From the NCBI GenBank assembly GCA_025353165.1, contig JANXRE010000134.1, forward strand, positions 1 to 52,708: a stretch of DNA of 52,708 bases, read 5' to 3'. A model generated the notes under the pieces. The model was given only the letters and a program-made list of their open reading frames with translations. It was not told where the DNA came from and did not search any database. Positions 10,206-16,957 of this stretch are shown piece after piece; positions within the stretch are counted from its first letter, which is position 1, and each line of letters begins with the position of its first letter. Source of the stretch: Acidobacteriota bacterium. Lineage in GTDB: Bacteria; Acidobacteriota; Terriglobia; Bryobacterales; Bryobacteraceae. The position numbers and the translations under genes were made by a program.

Positions 10206-11363
10206 TTGCGCTCTCCATTGATTCCGATCTTTCTGATCGTAGTCGTCGACGTCCTGGCCCTCACCATCATGCTGCCGTTGCTGCCGTTCTACGCGGAACG
10301 GCTCGGCGCGACTCCCACGGCCGTCGGCGCGCTCATCGCCACCTACGCGCTGTGCCAGCTCGTCGCCGGTCCAGCGCTCGGAAGCTTGTCGGATCACATC
10401 GGCCGCCGGCCCGTGCTTCTCGCCAGCCAGGCCGGCACCTTCATCGGGCTGCTGATCCTGGCCTGGGCGCCGTTTCTCTGGGTGGTCTTTCTTTCGCGCG
10501 CCATCGACGGGCTCACGGCCGGGAACCTCTCCATCGCCCAGGCGTACATCGCCGACGTGAGCAAACCCGAGGAGCGCGCCCGGTCCTTCGCGTTTATCGG
10601 AATCGCCTTCGGGATCGGGTTTCTCATCGGGCCGGCGATTTCGGGCTTCCTGTCGCAGTTCGGCTATGTGTGGCCCGTCCTGGCCGCGGCCGCGCTCTCG
10701 GCCTTGAGCATCTGCGCCACGTACTTTCTTCTGCCGGAGTCTCCACCCGTCCACGCGGACGGGGCTGGCGGGCGCAGACTCTCGATTCTCGAATGGAGCC
10801 GCTACGCCCGCTATTTTCGCAATCCCTCGCTGAGCCCGCTGCTCTGGAAATTTTTCGTCTTTGTGTTCTCTTTCGGGTTTTTCACTGCAGGATTCGCGCT
10901 GTTCGCCGAGCGGCGGTACCAGTTCGGCCCTAAGGAAGTCGGATACATCTTCGCCTACACGGGACTCCTGGGCGGCATTGTCCAGGGCGTGATGGGCTTG
11001 CTGGTCCGCCGCGTCGGCGAGCGCCGGTTGCTCGCCGCGGGATTCATCGGGTCGGTCGTCGGGTATGCCGCGCTGGCGTTCGCGTTCACGGTCCCCCAAC
11101 TGATTTTCGTGACGACGATCTCCGTTCTTGGCGGCGTAATCCGGCCGGTCGTAACCAGCCTCATCACTCAGCGCGCGGAGCGCCACGAGCAGGGAGTGGT
11201 GCTGGGACTGACGCAATCGCTGGCCTCGGTGGCGCAGATTGTCGCGCCGTTAATCGCCGGCGCCTTCATTCAGAAAGGCTGGCTCGCGGCGTGGGCGCTG
11301 GCCATCGCGGCCGTGGCGCTCGTGGGGGTCGTGATCCGGACGCCGGCCGCCGCCGATCTGTAA
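10206..11363 (+). CDS. MFS transporter, TetA/DHA1-like exporter
   Basis: The 385-aa protein has the 12-helix pattern of DHA1-type major facilitator transporters. The A motif 'GSLSDHIGRRPVLL' is at residues about 59-72. The helix-5 antiporter region is 'GIAFGIGFLIGPAISGFL', and a 'GLTAGNLSIAQAYIADVS' segment is typical of TetA-like members. The second half contains 'GLLVRRVGERRLL', a decayed repeat of the A motif. The start is probably TTG at 10206, after GGGAAGA. The nearby ATG at 10199 is in another frame. It is transcribed divergently from the AlaC-type gene, and substrate is unknown. Confidence 0.85.
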   Translation: MRSPLIPIFLIVVVDVLALTIMLPLLPFYAERLGATPTAVGALIATYALCQLVAGPALGSLSDHIGRRPVLLASQAGTFIGLLILAWAPFLWVVFLSRAIDGLTAGNLSIAQAYIADVSKPEERARSFAFIGIAFGIGFLIGPAISGFLSQFGYVWPVLAAAALSALSICATYFLLPESPPVHADGAGGRRLSILEWSRYARYFRNPSLSPLLWKFFVFVFSFGFFTAGFALFAERRYQFGPKEVGYIFAYTGLLGGIVQGVMGLLVRRVGERRLLAAGFIGSVVGYAALAFAFTVPQLIFVTTISVLGGVIRPVVTSLITQRAERHEQGVVLGLTQSLASVAQIVAPLIAGAFIQKGWLAAWALAIAAVALVGVVIRTPAAADL

Positions 11364-11405
11364 TGTCCTGCATCATAAGAACCCCGCAAGGGACTTCCGG
11401 TTTGG

Positions 11406-11972
11406 TTGTGGGTTCTGATCGGATTATTCGGCCTGATCTTTCTCGCGGTCGCGACCGTCGCCGTCGGCGGCTACTACTTCGTGCGGCAGTTAGCGCAGAA
11501 CCCGCGCGCCATGATGCAGAAATTCGTTGAGCACGACCCGAACATCGAAATCGTCTCGGACGACGGCACCGGCGCGATCACGCTCCGCAACAAGCGGAAG
11601 AACAAGACCTTCACCATCAACTACGACGGCGCCCGGAAGGGGAATATCCGAATCGAAGGCGAGAACGGAGAGAAGTTCACGATAAAAACGGACGGGCGCG
11701 GGATCGAGGTGACCGATAAGAACGGCTCCGCGAGTATCGGGCCCGGTTCCGGGCGAGTGCCCGCATAAGCGCCGGCCTATCCGGCTTCATCGCCCGAGGG
11801 CACGGCGTCCGCCATCCGCGATGGCGAGGAGTCCGGCGCATTCCACTTCACGAGCAACGATGATTCCGAGAAGGTAGCGAAGTACTACGAAGACACGCTC
11901 AAAGAGGCGGGATACGCGGTGTACGATAACCCCGGCGACATGGACGCTGTGCGTTACTCGGAGAAGAAGTAA
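11406..11972 (+). pseudogene. Membrane-anchored protein interrupted by an in-frame TAA
   Basis: The first part (TTG at 11406 to TAA at 11766-11768, 120 aa) has one N-terminal membrane helix ('VLIGLFGLIFLAVATVAVGG') followed by a basic, polar region. The same frame continues past the stop for 67 codons to a second TAA at 11970. That part reads 'APAYPASSPEG', then 'GAFHFTSNDDSEKVAKYYED' and 'LKEAGYAVYDN', and resembles the extracytoplasmic 'YPGS...F.T.DS.EKV..FY...LK..GF' module seen in related anchored proteins. The two parts therefore look like one 188-codon gene with a nonsense codon. Whether the shortened product is used, or the stop is read through or reflects an assembly error, is unknown. 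Confidence 0.6.
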
Positions 11973-12031
11973 CCTCGCAATCGGTCCCGCATCTTTGGCG
12001 TAGAGCCCGTCTTTAGCATTGTGAGAGGCTG

Positions 12032-12081
12032 TGGCCGGGGCGAGTGGATTCGAACCGCCGACCTCCTGGTCCTGAACCATG
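12032..12081 (-). other. 3' half of a tRNA gene, possible attachment-site scar
   Basis: On the minus strand this stretch reads as the 3' half of a short-variable-arm tRNA. It has an anticodon-arm-like TGGTTCAGGACCA, a variable region AGGTC, a T-arm with loop TTCGAAT, an acceptor strand CGCCCCG, a G and a CCA. No matching 5' half (expected to start CGGGGCG) lies upstream; the sequence there is unrelated. The T-stem has a mismatch. Partial 3' tRNA copies are the usual scar left by integrases that use tRNA genes as att sites, and the adjoining genes (TPR protein, MNT/HEPN) are accessory in type. No integrase is recognisable. Confidence 0.6.
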
Positions 12082-12195
12082 GATAAACGACGAGTCAGCA
12101 ACTTAATGAAACGGGATCAGCGCTGCGATGCAGGGGAGTGGGCACGATAATGGGCACATCGAAGAACGGCTATCGGCGCATCCCGCATGGAAGTC

Positions 12196-12918
12196 CTACG
12201 CGCTTGACGCCTTCGCTTCTCCTTCGACGTACTCAGACCAACTGAGGAACCGGTCCTCGTAGTAAGTCCCTGCTGCTATGCCGGCGTCGCTGAGAGCCGT
12301 TTTTAGATCATCCGCTGACCCCGTCAACTTCCAAAGTCGCCAAAATGCTTTGGAACGATGGTAATCTACCTCCGCAGAATATCGGGCATCGGTGTGGTGG
12401 ACCGCCTTCCCGTATGAGACGATCGCGTCCTGAAGTTGAGCCTTGGCCTCTTCATCGCGGTTGCTGTCCATCAGATAGGCGGCGTACTCCCGCTGTGCAT
12501 ATCCCAGCCGCGACCAACCCGAATGATAGTTCGGCCGGTCCTGCAACCCCAGCTTAAAGAAGTCGATTGCGGGTTCGTACCTCTTCTCGCGAAGAGCCTC
12601 AATCGCTTGGTCACGGTCTAGTATTGGCTGTGCCCGCGGGGAAGTCACTTGGATGGGGGCTTGCCCAGTGTCTACCGGCAGCGGTTCCTCTGCCGAAGCG
12701 TACTCGGCCTCCATCGAAGGTATGTCTCGAATCCGAGCAATCGCGGCAGATGCAAGCGTTATCGCGGCGCACTCGGGAACGTGGATCAACCGCCAAACAA
12801 GTTCATAGGCGTCCGCGCCAGAGTCACGCCGTACTCGATAGACGTGGGCCGCCGCATGAATTGAAGGCCAGAGCATCTGTTGCCGAAGCGCCCGATACAA
12901 CTGTGGCTCTTGACTCAT
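12196..12918 (-). CDS. TPR-containing protein of unknown function
   Basis: The 240-aa protein is not recognised as a named family. Residues 1-65 form a helical region ('LYRALRQQMLWPSIHAAAHV', then 'ELVWRLIHVPECAAITLASA') that looks like a separate domain. A low-complexity linker follows, and from about residue 105 there are TPR-like helices ('AIEALREKRYEPAIDFFKLG', 'GWSRLGYAQREYAAYL', 'AIVSYGKAV'). There is no signal peptide. Its base composition appears less GC-rich than the flanking metabolic genes, consistent with acquisition. It is divergent from the MNT/HEPN pair and beside the partial tRNA. Confidence 0.65.
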   Translation of the reverse strand: MSQEPQLYRALRQQMLWPSIHAAAHVYRVRRDSGADAYELVWRLIHVPECAAITLASAAIARIRDIPSMEAEYASAEEPLPVDTGQAPIQVTSPRAQPILDRDQAIEALREKRYEPAIDFFKLGLQDRPNYHSGWSRLGYAQREYAAYLMDSNRDEEAKAQLQDAIVSYGKAVHHTDARYSAEVDYHRSKAFWRLWKLTGSADDLKTALSDAGIAAGTYYEDRFLSWSEYVEGEAKASSA

Positions 12919-12949
12919 ACCGAACCAGCGGATAACACATCGGGCCAGG

Positions 12950-12978
12950 CTGACCGGCGTGGACGCCGGCGGTATACT
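12950..12978 (+). promoter_or_regulatory. Putative sigma-70-type promoter of the MNT/HEPN pair
   Basis: CTGACC (12950-12955) and TATACT (12973-12978) are separated by 17 bp, a reasonable -35/-10 pair. A strong ribosome site AGAAAGGAG (12981-12989) follows, then the GTG start at 12999. The call is by motif only. Confidence 0.35.
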
Positions 12979-12998
12979 CCAGAAAGGAGACCAACCCC

Positions 12999-13298
12999 GT
13001 GGCGGGCCTGACTGTCGGCGATACGATCTTCGAAAACCGCGAGGCGATCGTCCGCATTGCCGCCAAACACGGCGCCACCCAGGTGAGGTTGATCGGATCG
13101 GTCGCGCGCGGTCAAGATAGCCCTGACAGCGATGTGGATCTGCTCGTGACCTGGAGCGAGGGAACCAGCCTCCTCGACCAGGCGGCTATGACGCTGGAGC
13201 TCGAAAGCCTGCTCTGCCGGAAGGTCGACATCGCCAGTGATGGATGGGTGAAACCTTCGATCCGGGAATCGGTCTACCGCGACGCGATCGCTATATGA
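12999..13298 (+). CDS. MNT-type nucleotidyltransferase antitoxin
   Basis: The 99-aa protein is a minimal nucleotidyltransferase. It has the 'GSVARG' motif (residues 33-38) followed by 'SPDSDVDLLV', whose two aspartates (D45, D47) bind metal. MNT proteins paired with HEPN toxins act as antitoxins, in characterised cases by AMPylating the HEPN protein. The GTG start at 12999 is supported by AAGGAG 10 bp upstream. The stop overlaps the HEPN start (ATGA), the standard arrangement of MNT/HEPN modules. Its partner is interrupted (see next entry). Confidence 0.88.
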   Translation: MAGLTVGDTIFENREAIVRIAAKHGATQVRLIGSVARGQDSPDSDVDLLVTWSEGTSLLDQAAMTLELESLLCRKVDIASDGWVKPSIRESVYRDAIAI

Positions 13299-13645
13299 GG
13301 AGTGATGCGGATCGCGTGAGTGGCATCTTAGAGGCAATCGCGAAGATTAGAATTAGAGACCGGGTCACCGGCAGCGTAGAAACCTTTCAGGATGACGAGA
13401 TGCTTCAGGTCTAAGCGGTCCATCACCTGCAGGTCATTGGAGAGGCCGCCCGCAGCGTGTCGCAATCCCCCAAGGACCGCCATCCCGAGGTGCCATGGCC
13501 GCAGATCGTTGCCCTACGGAACATCCTCGTGCACGAGTATTTCGGGCTCAATATGCACCAAGTCTGGACCATGACCCAGAAAGACCTTCCAAACCTGGAC
13601 GAGCAGATTCAAAAAATCAATTTAGATTTTGGGTACAGCGTCTGA
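13295..13645 (+). pseudogene. HEPN (DUF86-type) toxin gene with an in-frame TAA
   Basis: One frame from ATG 13295 to TGA 13645 encodes a 116-codon DUF86/HepT-like HEPN protein, the right length for the family. It is broken only by TAA at 13412-13414 (codon 40). Downstream the family text continues with 'AVHHLQVIGEAARSVS', 'ALRNILVHEYFG' and 'VWTMTQKDLPNLDEQI'. The RxxxxH RNase motif is R75...H80. The stop falls in the helix just before 'LQVIGEA', so a protein ending there lacks the active site. A GTG at 13457 could restart translation of the active-site half. The 3' end overlaps the 3' end of serA by 24 bp on the opposite strand. Confidence 0.75.
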
Positions 13646-15253
13646 GAATCGCGCGCCCGCGGGCGGCGTCACTTCCACCGCGCGGGCCAGTTTCATCCCC
13701 GGATTGGCCATCAACTCGGTAAGCACGCCATCGGAAACCGGCTGGTCCGTTTCAATCACCGACATCGCTTCGAGCGGGCGGCCCGCGGCCGACGCGGTGT
13801 CCTCGCGCCCCAACGAGAAATTCGCGATGTTCACGCCGTTCCTGCCCAGTACCGTGCCGATGAACCCGATCACCCCCGGCACATCGTAGTTCTTGCAGTA
13901 AATCAGGTTGCCGCTAAGCGGCGCCTCGCAGCGAATCCCATCCACCTGAAGCACATGGGGCTTATCGAGCACCACCGCGCCCTCGACAGTCGTCGTCCCC
14001 TTGCCGGTCTCGATCACGACCCGCACCATGCTGGAATGCTCGGCGCGGCGCTCGTGCTGTTCCGTTACGTCCAGGTGCCGGTCCCCCGCGATCTGCATCG
14101 AGTTGATGCTGTTCACGCGCCCGCCCAGCGAGCGGCTCAACACGCCGGCCAGGGCCGCGTTGCGCAGCAGCGCGGTGTTCTGTTTCGCGATCGCGCCTGA
14201 ATACACAACACGGATCGCGCTGGGATTCCCCGTCGCAATGAAAGCCGCGAACCGGCCCAGCCGCTCGGCGAGCGTGGCGTACGGCCCGATGGCCTTGTAC
14301 TGCTCCGGCGTCATCGCCGGCATGTTCACCGCGTTGATCGCGACGCCGTTTTGCAGGTATTCCACCAGTTGCTCGGCGATGCGGACGCCGACGATCTCCT
14401 GCGCTTCCTCGGTCGATCCGCCGATGTGCGGAGTCGCGACCAGAGTGTCGAACGCAAGCAGCGCATCGCCGGCCGCCGGTGGTTCCACTTCGAACACGTC
14501 CAGCGCCGCGCCGCCGATCTTGCCGGACTGGAACGCACGCGCGAGGGCCGCGCCGTCCAGCAGTTCGCCGCGCGCGCAGTTCACCACGCGCACGCCCGTC
14601 TTCATCTGCGCGAACGCCGCGTCGCTCAGCATGCCCCGCGTCTCCGGCGTCAGCGCGACATGCAGCGTGATGTAATCGCTTTGCGCGTAGAGCGCCGCCA
14701 AGTCCACCAGCTCGACGCCCAGGTCCGCGGCCGATTGCGCGTTCACGTAAGGATCCGACGCGACAATGCGCATCTCGAACGGTTTCGCCCGGCGCACCAC
14801 TTCGCGGCCGATCCATCCCAGTCCGACGACCCCCAGCGTTTTCCCGCGCAGCTCGTGGCCGAGGAACTTCTTCTTCTCCCACTTGCCGGACTTCGTGGAC
14901 GCGCTCGCCTGCGGAATCGAGCGCGCCATCGCCAGCATCAGCGCCAGCGTGTGCTCGGCTACCGAAACGGAATTGCCGCCCGGCGTGTTCATCACCACCA
15001 CGCCCGCGGCGGTCGCCGCCGGGAGATCGACGTTGTCCACGCCGACGCCCGCGCGTCCGATCACGCGCAGCTTCGGCGCCTTCGCCAGTACATCCGCGTT
15101 CACCTTGACCGCGCTGCGCACCAGCAGCGCTTCGCAGTCGGCGAGGTGAGCCGCGTACTCTTTCGGATTCGAAATGACGACATCCCAGCCGGGCTGCGAT
15201 TGCAGCAACGTTATGCCGGCGGGAGCCAGCGGTTCCGCAACCAGAATTTTCAT
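13622..15253 (-). CDS. serA: D-3-phosphoglycerate dehydrogenase, long form
   Basis: The 543-aa protein catalyses the first step of serine synthesis, 3-phosphoglycerate to 3-phosphohydroxypyruvate. The substrate/NAD domains carry 'VIGRAGVGVDNVD', 'GKTLGVVGLGWIGREV' (Rossmann, near residue 140), the catalytic Arg region 'VNCARGELLD' and 'ATPHIGGSTEEAQ' with the catalytic His near 281. After residue 320 comes the allosteric-substrate-binding domain of long-form SerA, and the end is an ACT domain ('VPGVIGFIGTVLGRNGVNIA'). It is 7 bp downstream of the class V aminotransferase gene, so the two are almost certainly one unit. Confidence 0.95.
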   Translation of the reverse strand: MKILVAEPLAPAGITLLQSQPGWDVVISNPKEYAAHLADCEALLVRSAVKVNADVLAKAPKLRVIGRAGVGVDNVDLPAATAAGVVVMNTPGGNSVSVAEHTLALMLAMARSIPQASASTKSGKWEKKKFLGHELRGKTLGVVGLGWIGREVVRRAKPFEMRIVASDPYVNAQSAADLGVELVDLAALYAQSDYITLHVALTPETRGMLSDAAFAQMKTGVRVVNCARGELLDGAALARAFQSGKIGGAALDVFEVEPPAAGDALLAFDTLVATPHIGGSTEEAQEIVGVRIAEQLVEYLQNGVAINAVNMPAMTPEQYKAIGPYATLAERLGRFAAFIATGNPSAIRVVYSGAIAKQNTALLRNAALAGVLSRSLGGRVNSINSMQIAGDRHLDVTEQHERRAEHSSMVRVVIETGKGTTTVEGAVVLDKPHVLQVDGIRCEAPLSGNLIYCKNYDVPGVIGFIGTVLGRNGVNIANFSLGREDTASAAGRPLEAMSVIETDQPVSDGVLTELMANPGMKLARAVEVTPPAGARFSDAVPKI

Positions 15254-15259
15254 GTGAGT

Positions 15260-16429
15260 CTAAGCGTGTACCGCTTCCTTAGCGACAGCCGCGTCCGCGT
15301 AAACGCGCTGAACGGCCGCGACACCCTTGCCGAACTCCACGGGGTAACCCTGCGCGTGCAGGATGATTTCGAGTTCCGCCATCATTGCGAACAGGTCTGG
15401 GAAATCGAAATAGCCTAGGTGCGCAATGCGGAAAATCTGCCCCTTCATCGACCCTTGCCCGTTGGCGATCACGGAGGCGAAACGGCTGTGGTATTCTTTC
15501 ACGATCGCGCTCGAGTCCATGCCCTTCGGGGCGCGAACGGCAGTCACCGAACCCGCCGGATGTTTGGCGAAGAGCTCGAGGCCTAGCGTTAGCACGCCCG
15601 CGCGCGTCGCCTTCGCCAGCATCTGCGCGTTCGCAATGAGCTTGTCCATGCCGATCGACTTGATGTACTTAAGCGCCTCGGCGAGAGCGATGATGAGCGA
15701 TGTGTTCGGCGTCCAGCTCGATTCGCCGCCGGCCGCGCTCTTCTTCTCTTTTTTCAGATTGAAGTAATAGCGCGGCAGCTTCGCCGTTTCGGAGAAGGCC
15801 CACGCCTTGGGGCTGAGCGAAATGAACGCGAGGCCCGGCGGAATCATGAACGCCTTCTGCGATCCGCCGATGACCACGTCGAGACCCCAGCCGTCGATAT
15901 CGAGCGGCTGTGTTCCAAGCCCGGTGATCGCATCGATGACGAAAATCGCGTCCGTCTTCTTCACGATCGAGGCCATCGCTTGAATGTCATGCGCCGCGCC
16001 GGTCGACGTTTCCGAAGCCTGCACGAAAACGCCGCGGGCATTCGGATTCTCTCGGAGGGCCTGTTCCACGCGCTCCGGAGCGATCGACTCGCCATACTCG
16101 GCGGAGAGTACAACGGCGTCGAGGCCATGCGCCTTCACGATCTCGACCCAGCGCTCGCCGAATTTTCCGGCGCAGCAGACCACTACTTTGTCGCAGGGCG
16201 AGAACAGGTTGGATACGGAAGCTTCCATCGCGCCGGTGCCGGAAGCGACGAGAATGAGAGCATCGTTCGATGTGCCCATCACTTCCTTGAGGTCGGCAAG
16301 AACCGTGCGATAAATATTGCGAAACTCTTCGGTCCGGTGGTGAATATCCGAGCCCATCATGGCGTGCAGCGCTTTGGGGAGCAGCGGAGTCGGGCCGGGT
16401 GTTAATAGCCTGGTTTTACGAATGTACAT
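15260..16429 (-). CDS. Class V aminotransferase (alanine-glyoxylate / serine-pyruvate type)
   Basis: The 389-aa PLP enzyme belongs to the AGXT/PucG-like class V family. It begins 'RLLTPGPTPLLPKALHAM', has 'GTGAMEASVSNLFSPCDKV' near residue 68, 'VIDAITGLGTQPLDID' near 170 and the PLP lysine in 'VIGGSQKAFMIPPGLAF' near 194. Because it is paired with serA and no serC is seen, it may supply the phosphoserine aminotransferase step, as some class V enzymes do. That role is inferred from context, and alanine-glyoxylate or serine-glyoxylate activity is the family default. It is divergent from yqeY. Confidence 0.88.
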   Translation of the reverse strand: MYIRKTRLLTPGPTPLLPKALHAMMGSDIHHRTEEFRNIYRTVLADLKEVMGTSNDALILVASGTGAMEASVSNLFSPCDKVVVCCAGKFGERWVEIVKAHGLDAVVLSAEYGESIAPERVEQALRENPNARGVFVQASETSTGAAHDIQAMASIVKKTDAIFVIDAITGLGTQPLDIDGWGLDVVIGGSQKAFMIPPGLAFISLSPKAWAFSETAKLPRYYFNLKKEKKSAAGGESSWTPNTSLIIALAEALKYIKSIGMDKLIANAQMLAKATRAGVLTLGLELFAKHPAGSVTAVRAPKGMDSSAIVKEYHSRFASVIANGQGSMKGQIFRIAHLGYFDFPDLFAMMAELEIILHAQGYPVEFGKGVAAVQRVYADAAVAKEAVHA

Positions 16430-16467
16430 AATGTAGTACGCCTGTTTGAACTAGAATAACAAACGTC

Positions 16468-16914
16468 ATGCCATTGCTCGATCGGATTCAGGCCGAAATG
16501 GTGGCCGCCATGAAGGCCCGGGACGAGGCGCGTCTCAGCGCGGTGCGAATGATCAAGGCCGCGTTGAAGAAGCACGAGATCGACGCGATGAAGCCGCTCG
16601 ACGAAGCCAACGAGATGCAGGTGCTCAACACGCTGGCGAAACAGCGCCGCGATTCGATCGAGATGTTTCAAAAAGGCAACCGTCCCGAGCTCGCCGCGAA
16701 AGAAACCGCCGAACTGCACATCGTCGAAAGTTTCTTGCCGGCCGCGCCGAGCGAAGAGGAAGTCAACGCGGCGGTCGAAGCCGCCGTCGCCGAAACCGGC
16801 GCGACCTCCGCCAAGGAAATGGGCAAGGTCATCGCAGCCGCAAAGGCGAAGCTCGCGGGCAAGCGCGTGGACGGGAAATCGCTCAGCGACAAGGTGCGGG
16901 CGAGGCTTGGCTAA
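16468..16914 (+). CDS. yqeY: GatB/YqeY domain protein
   Basis: The 148-aa protein matches free-standing YqeY: 'LLDRIQAEMVAAMKARDEAR', 'LSAVRMIKAALKKHEID', 'ETAELHIVESFLPAAPSEEE' and 'GKRVDGKSLSDKVRARL' at the end. The domain resembles the tRNA-binding tail of the amidotransferase subunit GatB. The function of the stand-alone form is not firmly known. A TAGAAT box lies 15-10 bp upstream of the ATG, in the short divergent space shared with the aminotransferase gene. Confidence 0.93.
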   Translation: MPLLDRIQAEMVAAMKARDEARLSAVRMIKAALKKHEIDAMKPLDEANEMQVLNTLAKQRRDSIEMFQKGNRPELAAKETAELHIVESFLPAAPSEEEVNAAVEAAVAETGATSAKEMGKVIAAAKAKLAGKRVDGKSLSDKVRARLG

Positions 16915-16957
16915 TGGCTTTATTCGGTACAACAAAAAACTCAAAAAAAGGTGATCT

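Noticed and set aside
10158-11216. Minus-strand extension of the AlaC-type frame across the MFS gene
   Set aside because: The family N-terminus begins at 10157. The extension is charged, repetitive antisense text to a convincing transporter.
11787-12101. Minus-strand frame containing 'QDQEVGGSNPLAP'
   Set aside because: This is the familiar false peptide produced by translating a tRNA 3' end; the DNA is explained by the partial tRNA.
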